A stretch of 64,000 nucleotides of DNA from Chryseobacterium aahli (GTDB lineage: Bacteria; Bacteroidota; Bacteroidia; Flavobacteriales; Weeksellaceae). The DNA lies in contig NZ_JALDNB010000003.1 of assembly GCF_022699665.1 (NCBI RefSeq), forward strand, positions 372,001 to 436,000, in the 5' to 3' direction. The notes beneath the pieces were generated by a model. That model searched no databases. It worked only from the letters and a program-made list of their open reading frames with translations, and had not been told where the DNA came from. The translations under genes and the position numbers were made by a program. Below, piece by piece: positions 19,401-26,858 of this stretch; the first letter of the stretch is position 1, and each line of letters begins with the position of its first letter.

Positions 19401-21021
19401 GATCAGTTCAAATATTCAGTTTGCTGTAAAATCTGGAGATTTCAGAGAAACCATGATTTTGCCTTTAAAAGTTGAAGAAAAAGGTTTTCCGTATCATTTT
19501 TCAATCGTCAATAATAAAACTGAGAAGATTAAAATCAACATTCCTGAACATATCAATGGTAGTTTGGAGTCGTCTTACTATGTTTATGAAAATTCTGCAT
19601 TGCAGATGTTTGAAGATTTGGAACGACTGAAAAATGAACCTCACGGATGTTTTGAACAGCTTTCTTCAACAGTTTATCCGAATGTTTTTATTTTGGATTA
19701 TTTAAAATCTACAAAAAAAATCAATTTTGATACTGAATCTACAGCAATCAAAAATCTAAGAAAAGGCTATCAGAAAATGATTTCTTACAAAAACAGCGAT
19801 GGCGGATTTTCTTATTTTGGAGGCAGCGAATCTGATGTGGCACTTTCGGCTTTTGCTTTGATGGAATTCAGAGATTTAAAGAAATATGTAAATGTTGATG
19901 CAAAACTAATTCAGAATCTGACGTCATTTATTTTATCTAAGAAAAATGCAAACGGACTCTTTGAAGTGAGAAAAAACTATGAAATGAAAACCGCCTATTC
20001 CGAGTACTCATGGTCAAGAAATATGTATGTATTATACGCTTTGTCTAAAATTGGTTTTAAAAATGAACTTCGGGATACCTACGAAACCAGTTTAAAAAGA
20101 GCCTTGGCAACAAAAGATTCTTATCAGCTGGCTTTGATGGCAAATTCAGCGGCTCATTTGGATAAAAACGAAGATTATAAAAAGCTTCTTACCATTTTAA
20201 ATGAACAATATTCAACTAAAAATGTAAAAACAAATACAACATTTACGGGTTCTGGCGGAATTTCTGCCAACGCAGAAACCATTTCTCTTTACATGATGGC
20301 TTTGCAAAAAAACGCAAATTCAGATCAGTTAAAGATTGCCGAAATTGCTGATGAACTCATCAGTTGTAACGGTTATTACGGTTTTGGTTCTACTCAGGCA
20401 ACTGCTTTGGCTTTGGAAACTTTATCAGATTTCTTCGCTAAAAATGAAAAATTATATGGCGTTGATAAGCCAACGATTACCCTTAATAATGCTAAAATTA
20501 AAGCCGATAATAGTGTTGCTTCTGCTTTCAGAAAAGGAGAAAACGACTTGAATATTGAATATATATGTCCTAAAGGTTTGCTTTATAAATTAGATTATCA
20601 ATATTACACTTTGCAGGCTCCAGAGAGTGAAAACATCCCGCTAACGTTAGAAATAAAGCTGAAATCTGAAATTTCAAAAGTAGGAGAAACCAACAGAATG
20701 ACAGTAACCGTAAAAAATAAGATCAACGGAGAATTACCAATGGCAACCGCAAAAATCGGTATTCCTGCTGGCCTCACTTTGCAAAATGCTCTGTTGAAAG
20801 ATATGGTTGATAAAAAGCAGGTTTCTTATTATGAAATTTTTGATAACTATCTGGTTTTATATTGGGAACATTTTGATGCTAATGAAACGAAAACAGTTAA
20901 CTTAGATTTAAAAGTAGAATTTGCCGGAGAATACACCGGGAAAGCGAGTAATGTTTATCTTTATTATATGCCGGAATCTAAGTTTTGGAATGAAGGAATT
21001 AAAGCTAAAATAGAACCTTAA
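16498..21021 (+). CDS. Alpha-2-macroglobulin family protein with embedded TonB plug and thioester
   Basis: A 1507-residue exported protein; the signal peptide ends near residue 24 (LFLNAQ). It has an MG2-like domain (about 35-120, FYKPGEEMFFKIF), further MG domains to about 430, and an A2M_N2-like region at about 430-560. A SusC-type plug lies at 667-791 (IEEVVVVGYRT, TITIRGTGSLSGNVEPLYIIDG, ISVLKDAVATSIYGNRGSNGV). Then come the A2M domain (LYWNPVVETDKNGKA) and the thioester domain with PHGCFEQLSS; Cys1051 and the following EQ match the CxEQ thioester. The C-terminus is beta-rich. Bacterial A2Ms trap proteases; a plug inside one suggests docking to the barrel encoded just upstream. Confidence 0.9.
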   Translation: MNFKFLSNITFVFILLSSLFLNAQNIFSDFKKEKTYIQTSHVFYKPGEEMFFKIFIVQTENNLPANQSKVVNFELIDPSGTVVRKSKYEIKNGHADGSFYFGEEMKGGIYKIRAFTNWMQNEAGKNVFEKEITLQKIVSPRILMKLDFPKKGYGAGDEVLSDFSMRSLSNLPIPFYEAYFTVMHQGEKINEGSFITDKEGKYVLKFKLPEVLKSSDALLNIKVNFDGFTESISRNIPIVLNNLDVKFMPEGGTFINGAEQNIAFKVLDEFEKPVDAVLEIYNQNHKKLTEVSAYNFGMGSFLFTPQKGETYYAKVLKPENISKIYQLPITKDNGIVFNAKKENQKISLNINSTSERNVIISGNFRGKEIYSKAMSLKQGLNQIEISENELPIGICRFTVSENNIPLAERIVFTSENKQMKVKITHTKKNYLPREKVIVNLETTDENNQPIPANLSMSVVDDKLWTYADDKQNHILSWLLLDSELRGKIERPQFYFDKKEEKAIKSLDLVMLTNGYRYFEMIPDLEKSGKYKYLPEKKNPIYGIIEDENKKPVKAEVFLVEGNSKIKKQITTENGLFYFSDLNRNEYYTVIAKSLSKKQKVSVRMLSYKLNINPLVKQSLENIDVEEIIRDAEIKEKPKTAAQGVENIIRTLPSVNSARDTISKNTQIEEVVVVGYRTVKQYAAASSITNFNERPYANVLNVVQGQLAGVNITTGSGQPGGSSTITIRGTGSLSGNVEPLYIIDGMVSNSTQFRNLNANSIDAISVLKDAVATSIYGNRGSNGVIIINSKNERNSNIKFDITPETYFAVKNIPNDSLVNYNYSRQFSYPVYESTNTAYRHDYRETLYWNPVVETDKNGKAKVEFYQSDANSAFRIMTEGISASGLIGRDETTYAAQSLISIDAKIPQYLTRTDQMTIPVVIKNNSAETKTLTLNVIVPNHVKLMKVDSLITLKPLESGRLFVTIQTDKLISSNIQFAVKSGDFRETMILPLKVEEKGFPYHFSIVNNKTEKIKINIPEHINGSLESSYYVYENSALQMFEDLERLKNEPHGCFEQLSSTVYPNVFILDYLKSTKKINFDTESTAIKNLRKGYQKMISYKNSDGGFSYFGGSESDVALSAFALMEFRDLKKYVNVDAKLIQNLTSFILSKKNANGLFEVRKNYEMKTAYSEYSWSRNMYVLYALSKIGFKNELRDTYETSLKRALATKDSYQLALMANSAAHLDKNEDYKKLLTILNEQYSTKNVKTNTTFTGSGGISANAETISLYMMALQKNANSDQLKIAEIADELISCNGYYGFGSTQATALALETLSDFFAKNEKLYGVDKPTITLNNAKIKADNSVASAFRKGENDLNIEYICPKGLLYKLDYQYYTLQAPESENIPLTLEIKLKSEISKVGETNRMTVTVKNKINGELPMATAKIGIPAGLTLQNALLKDMVDKKQVSYYEIFDNYLVLYWEHFDANETKTVNLDLKVEFAGEYTGKASNVYLYYMPESKFWNEGIKAKIEP

Positions 21022-21068
21022 AATTTAGATTAAAATTCTATATTTAAAACCAATAAAAATCATATCGT

Positions 21069-22664
21069 ATGAATAAAATTATTATAACAATCTTATCATT
21101 AACAATTATTGTTAGTTGTCAAAAGAAAAAAGAAGAAGTTGTTTCTTCAATCGATATGATATCTGAAGCTCCGATGGTGGCTAAAGAAATGAAAATTGAT
21201 GAAACTGGTCAAGATAATCAGGTAACAAATACTGAAATAGATACTGACGATGAAGAGTACGCATCTCTTGTTGAAAATCCTTTTGAGCTTACTAAAAGCC
21301 AACCTGTTTCTACTTTTTCTATTGACGTGGATAACGCATCCTATTCCAATATCAGAAGAATGATTAATGAAGGTCAAACTGTTGATAAAAATGCAGTAAG
21401 AATCGAGGAGATGGTGAATTATTTTAAATATGATTACCCGCAGCCTCAAAACAACCAGCCTTTTTCAATCAATACTGAATACAGTGATTCGCCTTGGAAT
21501 CCTCAACATAAGCTATTGAAAATAGGACTTCAGGGTAAAAATGTTCCAATGAATAATTTGCCTCCATCCAATATTGTTTTCTTAATTGATACTTCCGGAT
21601 CAATGTCGGAAGACAACAAATTACCTCTATTGAAAGAATCTTTAAAAGTTCTTTTAGATCAATTAAGACCTCAGGATAAAGTCGGAATTGTAGCCTATGC
21701 AGGAAGTGCAGGAGTGATTTTGTCTTCAACTTCTGCTAATGAGAAAGCCAGAATTCTTGAAGCGTTTGAAAAACTTGAAGAAGGTGGAAGTACGGCAGGT
21801 GGTGAAGGTATTGAGTTGGCGTACAAATTGGCAAAGGAAAACTTCATAAAAGGAGGTAACAACAGAGTGGTTTTGGCTACGGACGGAGATTTCAATGTTG
21901 GAACATCTTCTGTTGCAAATCTTGAAACTTTAATTGAGGAAAAAAGAAAAACAGGTATTTTCCTTACATGTTTGGGTTACGGAATGGGTAATTACAAAGA
22001 TAATAAAATGGAAACTTTAGCAGATAAAGGAAACGGGAACTATGCCTATATCGATAATCTGCAGGAAGCTAATAAATTTCTAGGAAAAGAATTTGCCGGA
22101 AATATTTATACCATAGCAAAAGACGTAAAAATTCAGATTGAGTTTAATCCTAAATACGTCAAATCTTACCGCCTGATTGGTTACGAAAACCGAAAACTGA
22201 GAAATGAAGATTTCGAAAACGATCAGATTGATGCCGGAGAATTGGGAAGTGGTCATACGGTAACAGCTTTGTATGAAATTATTCCTGCCAATGTAGATTC
22301 TGAATTTTTACCCAAAGAACAAAAATTGAAATACAGCAAAACGGCAGAATCTAATAAAACGGCTTCGGGAGATGAATTAGCAACCATAAAATTCAGATAT
22401 AAAAAACCTGATGGTGATAAAAGTACAGAAATCAGTCAGATTGTAAAAAATTCAGGTTCAGGAATTTCAGCAGCAAGTCCTGATTTTAAATTTGCCACAT
22501 CTGTAGCGTGGTTCGGATTGGTTTTAAGAGATTCTAAACTGATCAAAAACAAAAATATAAATGCGATCGAAAGTTTGGCAAAACAAGGTAAAAGCAGAGA
22601 TGATGATGGCTATCGTTCTGAGTTTATGAGGTTGGTGCAGAGCTATAAAAATATTCAAAAATAA
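21069..22664 (+). CDS. VWA domain lipoprotein, YfbK-like
   Basis: A 531-residue lipoprotein: the signal segment ends in IIVSCQKKK, a lipobox with the cysteine at residue 17. Domains are the YfbK-type N-terminal region ([31 protein letters not shown]), a VWA domain with MIDAS motif DTSGSM, and the DUF3520-like C-terminus. It is very similar along its length to residues 375-838 of the plug-VWA fusion at the start of the operon, so one is a duplicate of the other. It lies 47 bp after the macroglobulin gene and is probably co-transcribed. VWA domains bind ligands through a metal; the partner here is unknown. Confidence 0.92.
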   Translation: MNKIIITILSLTIIVSCQKKKEEVVSSIDMISEAPMVAKEMKIDETGQDNQVTNTEIDTDDEEYASLVENPFELTKSQPVSTFSIDVDNASYSNIRRMINEGQTVDKNAVRIEEMVNYFKYDYPQPQNNQPFSINTEYSDSPWNPQHKLLKIGLQGKNVPMNNLPPSNIVFLIDTSGSMSEDNKLPLLKESLKVLLDQLRPQDKVGIVAYAGSAGVILSSTSANEKARILEAFEKLEEGGSTAGGEGIELAYKLAKENFIKGGNNRVVLATDGDFNVGTSSVANLETLIEEKRKTGIFLTCLGYGMGNYKDNKMETLADKGNGNYAYIDNLQEANKFLGKEFAGNIYTIAKDVKIQIEFNPKYVKSYRLIGYENRKLRNEDFENDQIDAGELGSGHTVTALYEIIPANVDSEFLPKEQKLKYSKTAESNKTASGDELATIKFRYKKPDGDKSTEISQIVKNSGSGISAASPDFKFATSVAWFGLVLRDSKLIKNKNINAIESLAKQGKSRDDDGYRSEFMRLVQSYKNIQK

Positions 22665-22671
22665 TAGTGCA

Positions 22672-22700
22672 ACAGACATTTTACAAAAGTGTCTGTTTTA
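22672..22700 (+). terminator. Terminator of the VWA/macroglobulin operon
   Basis: ACAGACA (22672-22678) pairs with TGTCTGT (22690-22696), followed by TTTATTTT. Confidence 0.75.
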
Positions 22701-22712
22701 TTTTAAAATAAA

Positions 22713-22755
22713 CTTTCAAATATTATTGAAAATTCAAAAACTATTATTATATTTG
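22713..22755 (+). promoter_or_regulatory. Promoter of the GbsR-type regulator with overlapping palindrome
   Basis: CTTTCA (22713-22718), an 8-bp spacer and TGAAAA (22727-22732) form a dyad. TTG at 22726-22728 and TATATTTG at 22748-22755, exactly 19 bp apart, form a Bacteroidota promoter. The right arm of the dyad covers the -33 TTG, a position suited to repression. The same dyad with the same spacing recurs at 23321 and 23783. Confidence 0.6.
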
Positions 22756-22781
22756 TAATAGGAATTTAAAACAAAGTAAAA

Positions 22782-23285
22782 ATGAAACTTTCAGAAGCAA
22801 AAGAAAAATACATTCAGACCTGGGGAACATTCGCAACGAGTTGGGGAATCAACCGTACGATGGCGCAGGTTCATGCTTTACTTCTGGCGAATGGAAAACC
22901 GCTTTCCACTGATGAGGTAATGGAGCTTTTAGAAATTTCAAGAGGAAATGCCAACATGAATCTCCGTGCGTTGATGGATTGGGGAATTGTGAAAAAAGAG
23001 TTCATTAAAGGCGACAGAAAAGAATATTTTACTGCTGAAAAAGATGTCTGGTTTTTATTTAAGCAAATCACAAAAGAACGTAGAAAGCGAGAAATCGAAC
23101 CCGTTGTTTCTTTTTTGGAAGAGTTGAAAAATATTGAAGACAACGATTCTGTTGAAGCAAAAGAATTTATCAAATTGATGGATGATTTCAGCAACGTCAC
23201 CAGCAAAATCAATAATATTATGGATCTCGCAATTAAAAGTGATGATCATTGGCTGGTCGGAAAGATCACCAACTTATTAAAATAG
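22782..23285 (+). CDS. GbsR/MarR-type transcriptional regulator
   Basis: A 167-residue DNA-binding protein. The N-terminal WGTFATSWGINRTMAQVHALLL, the helix-turn-helix LSTDEVMELLEISRGNANMNLRALMDWGIV and the wing (KGDRKEYF) are typical of the GbsR branch of the MarR superfamily; the rest is a helical dimerisation arm. GbsR proteins often respond to small amphipathic or osmolyte ligands. It is followed by a set of membrane and lipid-related genes. Three copies of a dyad with CTTTCA arms, one over its own promoter, are candidate binding sites. The effector is unknown. Confidence 0.88.
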   Translation: MKLSEAKEKYIQTWGTFATSWGINRTMAQVHALLLANGKPLSTDEVMELLEISRGNANMNLRALMDWGIVKKEFIKGDRKEYFTAEKDVWFLFKQITKERRKREIEPVVSFLEELKNIEDNDSVEAKEFIKLMDDFSNVTSKINNIMDLAIKSDDHWLVGKITNLLK

Positions 23286-23320
23286 AAAGGACTTCAAAAT
23301 CCTTTTTTATTTCAAATTAA

Positions 23321-23340
23321 CTTTCAAAAATTACTGAAAG
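23321..23340. promoter_or_regulatory. Second copy of the CTTTCA-N8-TGAAAG palindrome
   Basis: A perfect 6-bp dyad (CTTTCA / TGAAAG) with an 8-bp spacer lies 42 bp before the next gene. It sits in a block of about 55 bp (23296-23350) that is repeated at 23759-23812. Confidence 0.55.
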
Positions 23341-23382
23341 TATAGTAAATAAAAGTAATTAACTAAATAAAAAACTTCAATC

Positions 23383-23760
23383 ATGAAACTGAAAATTTTA
23401 ATTACAGAATTGGTTTTCCAAATCTTATTAAGTGCCGGAAGTATTTTTTGTGTTATATATGAATACTTTAAAAATGACCAACTCATGGCATTCTTTATTG
23501 CATTGTTTTTTGTCGGATGTGGTAATTTATTTGGTTTTCTCATCAGAATATCAGTGATTGCAAGCAAGTTCCACAGATACTATTTCTTCGGAGTGATTGT
23601 ATTCTTCTTTTTAATTTATTTGCTATCTAAGTTTGACCCGAATGTTGAAATTATATTTAATTTTTTAGGAATGGGTGGGGTACTTTTCAATTTGTATTAC
23701 TTAATCTACGGATATTTTATGATAAGAAAATTATCAGACGAAATAAAGATTAGGAACTAA
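23383..23760 (+). CDS. Four-helix membrane protein, hypothetical
   Basis: A 125-residue integral membrane protein with four hydrophobic segments (about 6-28, 33-55, 66-85 and 93-115) and short basic loops. No signal peptide beyond the first helix and no recognised domain. It follows the GbsR-type regulator and has a copy of the putative operator 42 bp upstream of its ATG, so it is probably under that regulator. Confidence 0.65.
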   Translation: MKLKILITELVFQILLSAGSIFCVIYEYFKNDQLMAFFIALFFVGCGNLFGFLIRISVIASKFHRYYFFGVIVFFFLIYLLSKFDPNVEIIFNFLGMGGVLFNLYYLIYGYFMIRKLSDEIKIRN

Positions 23761-23782
23761 AATCCTTTTTATTTCAAATAAT

Positions 23783-23802
23783 CTTTCAAAAATTATTGAA
23801 AA
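23783..23802. promoter_or_regulatory. Third copy of the CTTTCA-N8-TGAAA palindrome
   Basis: CTTTCA (23783-23788) and TGAAAA (23797-23802) with an 8-bp spacer, ending 15 bp before the next ATG. The surrounding 55 bp repeat the block at 23296-23350. This copy is too close to the ATG to hold the standard promoter spacing. Confidence 0.5.
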
Positions 23803-23817
23803 TATAATAATTATAAA

Positions 23818-24162
23818 ATGTTTAATATTATTTCATATATCATTTTCCTGGCTATCACTTCGTACATCACGGTCGATGTGGGCAGAAGATGCTTCAATTC
23901 AGGGAAATTATATCTGGAATATTTGATAAAAGACAAGGATTTTTGCCTCACAGTCAACAGAATTCTTCTTGGAAGCTATTACCTCGTCAATCTGGGTTAT
24001 ATCTCAATTAGTTTAAGTTTTTGGGGCAAAATTTCAACCATTGAAGAACTTCTTTATACTGTTTCCAGTCGCATTGGAACCATTGTTTTAATTCTCTGTG
24101 CATTACATTTTATCAATATGTTCACACTTTATGCTTTAAGAAAAAAATTAACAATAAAATAA
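23818..24162 (+). CDS. Small membrane protein, paralogue of the next gene
   Basis: A 114-residue protein with an N-terminal helix and two further hydrophobic segments (LLGSYYLVNLGYISISLSFW, IGTIVLILCALHFINMFTLYAL). The pattern N-x(5-7)-YxLxNxG ... TIEELL ... SRIG is shared with the following protein, so the two are diverged duplicates. Function unknown. It starts 15 bp after a copy of the putative GbsR operator and its stop is 6 bp from the next ATG. Confidence 0.65.
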   Translation: MFNIISYIIFLAITSYITVDVGRRCFNSGKLYLEYLIKDKDFCLTVNRILLGSYYLVNLGYISISLSFWGKISTIEELLYTVSSRIGTIVLILCALHFINMFTLYALRKKLTIK

Positions 24163-24168
24163 ACTATC

Positions 24169-24564
24169 ATGACAGCAACAATTCTTACCCAAACGTACAA
24201 CTTTTCAGCGTACATGATCTACTTACCAATCGTCATCACGCTCACTGTGCTGGTTTCACAATTTCTGTTTAAAAATTCAAAAACATTTATGATTGATATT
24301 TTTCATCAGAAAGAAGATATTGCAATGGCGACCAACTCACTTTTTAAAATTGGTTTCTATCTTTTAAACATCGGGTTTGCCCTTTGTATTATTGAATTTT
24401 TTCAAATAGAAACTGTTGAAAGACTTGTCGTTGCTTTAAGCAAAAAAATCGGAGGATTTTCAATTTACTTGGGAGTAATGATGCTTTTGAACTTACTGCT
24501 TTTCCTGAAAGGTCGAAAACATGCGATGAATAAAGATAAAATCCAGACTGAAGAAACTGCATAA
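24169..24564 (+). CDS. Small membrane protein, paralogue of the preceding gene
   Basis: A 131-residue protein with three hydrophobic segments (about 13-32, 60-80, 92-113). NSLFKIGFYLLNIGFALCIIEFF and ETVERLVVALSKKIGG align with the matching parts of its upstream neighbour. It is translationally close to that gene (6-bp gap), so the pair probably forms a heteromeric or redundant membrane unit. No catalytic motif is visible. Confidence 0.65.
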   Translation: MTATILTQTYNFSAYMIYLPIVITLTVLVSQFLFKNSKTFMIDIFHQKEDIAMATNSLFKIGFYLLNIGFALCIIEFFQIETVERLVVALSKKIGGFSIYLGVMMLLNLLLFLKGRKHAMNKDKIQTEETA

Positions 24565-24585
24565 TTGTAATTTTTAAAATTAAAT

Positions 24586-24660
24586 ATGATGAAAGACTTA
24601 ATCATCCATCTATTTCTTATTTTCTATTTCGGTGGAAAAACGAAAAGAATTACATTTTAA
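24586..24660 (+). CDS. Possible 24-residue hydrophobic peptide
   Basis: A short frame ATGATG...TAA encoding MMKDLIIHLFLIFYFGGKTKRITF, one hydrophobic stretch with a basic tail. It lies between two co-directional genes, 21 bp after one stop and 38 bp before the next start. Its small size means chance is a real alternative; the membrane-peptide character and position are the only support. Confidence 0.25.
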   Translation: MMKDLIIHLFLIFYFGGKTKRITF

Positions 24661-24698
24661 ATTATAGTACTAAGAGAAAAATTATAGAACTAAAAAAA

Positions 24699-25481
24699 AT
24701 GAATCACCTTGAATTAACAAAAAAAGTAGAATGGAAAGACCTTAAAAAACTTTCCGTCAAAGAAATGTTGATTGAAAATAATATCAGTTTGCCATGGCTT
24801 TTTATTTCCTTGTTTTTGGCTTATAAAGGATATTGTTGGGCTGCACTTCCGTTTTCAGGATTCTATTTTTTGACGGCGCTCAGACAGGTTCACAACGGTT
24901 TTCACAACTCGTTGGGAACAGGGAAATTTCTCACTTGGTTATCAATGTATCTCAATAGTGTTTCAATGATAGCCTCCATTCATGCGGTGAAATTTAATCA
25001 CATCAGACACCACAAATTTTGCCTTTCCGATGAAGATTACGAAGGGAAATCTGCTTCAATGAAATGGTACGAAGCAATTTTATACGGTCCAAAACACATG
25101 TTTTTAATTCATTGGATCACATTTAAAAAAGCCAATAAAAACTATAAAAAGAACATGATTTTTGAAATGATTTCTATTTCAGTATTTGTCTTTATTGCTT
25201 TTTATTTTAAAATTAATTTTTTGATTTATCACATTTCAATTATGTTTTTTGGAGAACTTTTAATGGCATTTTTTGCGGTTTGGACGGTGCATCATGATAC
25301 CCACGATCATCCTGAAATCGCAAGAACCCAACGCGGATTTTGGAAGAATAAATTGACATTCAGCATGTTTTATCACATGGAACATCACCTATTTCCCGCA
25401 GTTCCAACCATTAAATTACCCGAACTTGCAGAAAGAATTGATAAAGTTCTGCCGGACTTTAATAAAAAACAAACATTTTAA
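24699..25481 (+). CDS. Fatty acid desaturase family protein
   Basis: A 260-residue membrane-bound di-iron enzyme family. The three histidine clusters are present: HNGFH, HIRHH and the C-terminal YHMEHHLFP, with an additional HHDTHDH before the last. Hydrophobic segments lie between them. Such enzymes insert a double bond or hydroxyl group into an acyl chain or carotenoid. The C-terminal stop is 1 bp before the next ATG, and the cluster sits behind the GbsR-type regulator, so a role in membrane lipid adjustment is a reasonable inference. The substrate is unknown. Confidence 0.9.
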   Translation: MNHLELTKKVEWKDLKKLSVKEMLIENNISLPWLFISLFLAYKGYCWAALPFSGFYFLTALRQVHNGFHNSLGTGKFLTWLSMYLNSVSMIASIHAVKFNHIRHHKFCLSDEDYEGKSASMKWYEAILYGPKHMFLIHWITFKKANKNYKKNMIFEMISISVFVFIAFYFKINFLIYHISIMFFGELLMAFFAVWTVHHDTHDHPEIARTQRGFWKNKLTFSMFYHMEHHLFPAVPTIKLPELAERIDKVLPDFNKKQTF

Positions 25482-25482
25482 G

Positions 25483-25932
25483 ATGTCAAAGATTTATTTA
25501 ACAACGATCATCAAAGCTGATATTAACACAGTTTTCGATTTGTCAAGAGATATCGATTTACACCAAAAATCAACTTTTAAAACTGGCGAAAAAGCAATTG
25601 CAGGAAAAACATCAGGATTAATTGAATTGGGAGAAACCGTAACTTGGAGAGCGAAACATTTGGGATTTTACCAAACTCATACTTCAAAAATTACTGAGAT
25701 GGAAAAGCCAAATAAATTCACGGATGTTATGTTGAAAGGAAGATTTAAATCGTTTAAACATCAGCATATTTTTAAACAAGAAGGTAAAAACACAATAATG
25801 ACCGATATTTTAGAATTTGAATCTCCTTTCGGAATTATCGGAAAACTTTTCAACATATTTTTTCTTAAAAATTATATGAAAAACTTCTTGTTAGAAAGAA
25901 ATAAAATAATTAAAAACACTGCACAAAGATGA
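25483..25932 (+). CDS. SRPBCC (START-like) family protein
   Basis: A 149-residue soluble protein. I use the ATG at 25483, just after the desaturase stop; a longer frame from 25426 would overlap the desaturase by 56 bp. The opening IYLTTIIKADINTVFDLSRDIDLH and later FTDVMLKGRFKSFKHQHIF and DILEFESPFGIIGKLFN are typical of the ligand-binding SRPBCC fold, as in cell-division inhibitor-like annotations. It probably binds a hydrophobic ligand. It overlaps the next gene by 4 bp (ATGA), a sign of coupling. Confidence 0.85.
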   Translation: MSKIYLTTIIKADINTVFDLSRDIDLHQKSTFKTGEKAIAGKTSGLIELGETVTWRAKHLGFYQTHTSKITEMEKPNKFTDVMLKGRFKSFKHQHIFKQEGKNTIMTDILEFESPFGIIGKLFNIFFLKNYMKNFLLERNKIIKNTAQR

Positions 25933-26633
25933 ATTTCCTTAAAGCCGAATGGCGAAAATTAGCTATTATCAATTACGAAATTGATCCTCAAATCTTAATT
26001 AAATATCTTCCAAAAGGCACAGAACTCGATTTTTATCAAGGTAAATGTTATGTAAGCTTAGTTGGATTTATGTTTTTAAATATAAAATTATTAGGACTTC
26101 CGATTCCTTTTCACCGAAATTTTGAAGAAGTAAATTTGAGATTTTATGTAAAGAAAAAAGAAGGAAACAATTGGAAAAGAGGAGTCGTTTTTATCAAAGA
26201 AATCGTTCCAAAGGCGGCTTTGAGTTTTGTAGCCAATTCCATCTACAAAGAAAATTACAAAACAATGCCGATGAAAAATAACCTAAAGCAGGATGATAAG
26301 GAGATATCAGTTAAATATTCATGGAAAGATAAAAATTGGTATTTTATGGAAATTACTGCCGAAAATTTAGCTTTGCCGATGGAAAATGAATCAGAATTTG
26401 AATTTATCACTGAACATTATTGGGGCTTCACCAAAAAAGGAAACAAAACCTCTGAATATGAAGTCTGTCATCCGCAATGGTATTGGTATGTCGTTAAAAG
26501 TCATCATCTGGAAATTGATTTTAGTGAAATTTACGGAAAAGATTTTGAATTTTTAAACGATCAGAAACCAATTTCAGTCATGCTTGCAGAAGGCTCTGAA
26601 ATTGAGGTGAGGACTAAAAAGTATTTAGTTTAA
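25929..26633 (+). CDS. DUF2071 (YqjF-like) protein
   Basis: A 234-residue soluble protein. MNFLKAEWRKLAIINYEIDPQIL, LPKGTELDFYQGKCYVSLVGFMF and GVVFIKEIVPKAALSFVAN are typical for DUF2071, related to acetoacetate-decarboxylase-like folds but without established activity. It is the last gene of the desaturase cluster and is coupled to the SRPBCC gene by a 4-bp overlap. The stop codon is immediately followed by a repeat fragment. Confidence 0.85.
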   Translation: MNFLKAEWRKLAIINYEIDPQILIKYLPKGTELDFYQGKCYVSLVGFMFLNIKLLGLPIPFHRNFEEVNLRFYVKKKEGNNWKRGVVFIKEIVPKAALSFVANSIYKENYKTMPMKNNLKQDDKEISVKYSWKDKNWYFMEITAENLALPMENESEFEFITEHYWGFTKKGNKTSEYEVCHPQWYWYVVKSHHLEIDFSEIYGKDFEFLNDQKPISVMLAEGSEIEVRTKKYLV

Positions 26634-26650
26634 AAAGAGCTAAGTAAAAA
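26632..26650. repeat. Solo copy of the IVP-associated terminal repeat
   Basis: AAAAAGAGCTAAGTAAAAAA directly follows the DUF2071 stop and matches the left repeat at 1714-1731 with one change (CC to CT). No four-helix-bundle gene is present here, so it may be a remnant or an independent repeat. Confidence 0.45.
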
Positions 26651-26858
26651 ATATTGAAGTTAATTTTCCAGAATGAAAATCTTAGATTTTCAAAACTCAC
26701 ATACTCTAAAATATTTTCAAAACTGTAAACTTAAAACCCCTGTGACTTATGTATTAAAATTACATTATCACCAATAGATAAACTCAAAAATTCCCAGTAA
26801 ACTAAAAAACTTTTGTGCCTTTTGTTGTTAAAGTTTAAATTAGCAAAAACTAAACTTT

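Noticed and set aside
25426..25932. Longer start for the SRPBCC protein
   Set aside because: The first 19 codons overlap the desaturase gene in another frame; the ATG at 25483 gives the family N-terminus.
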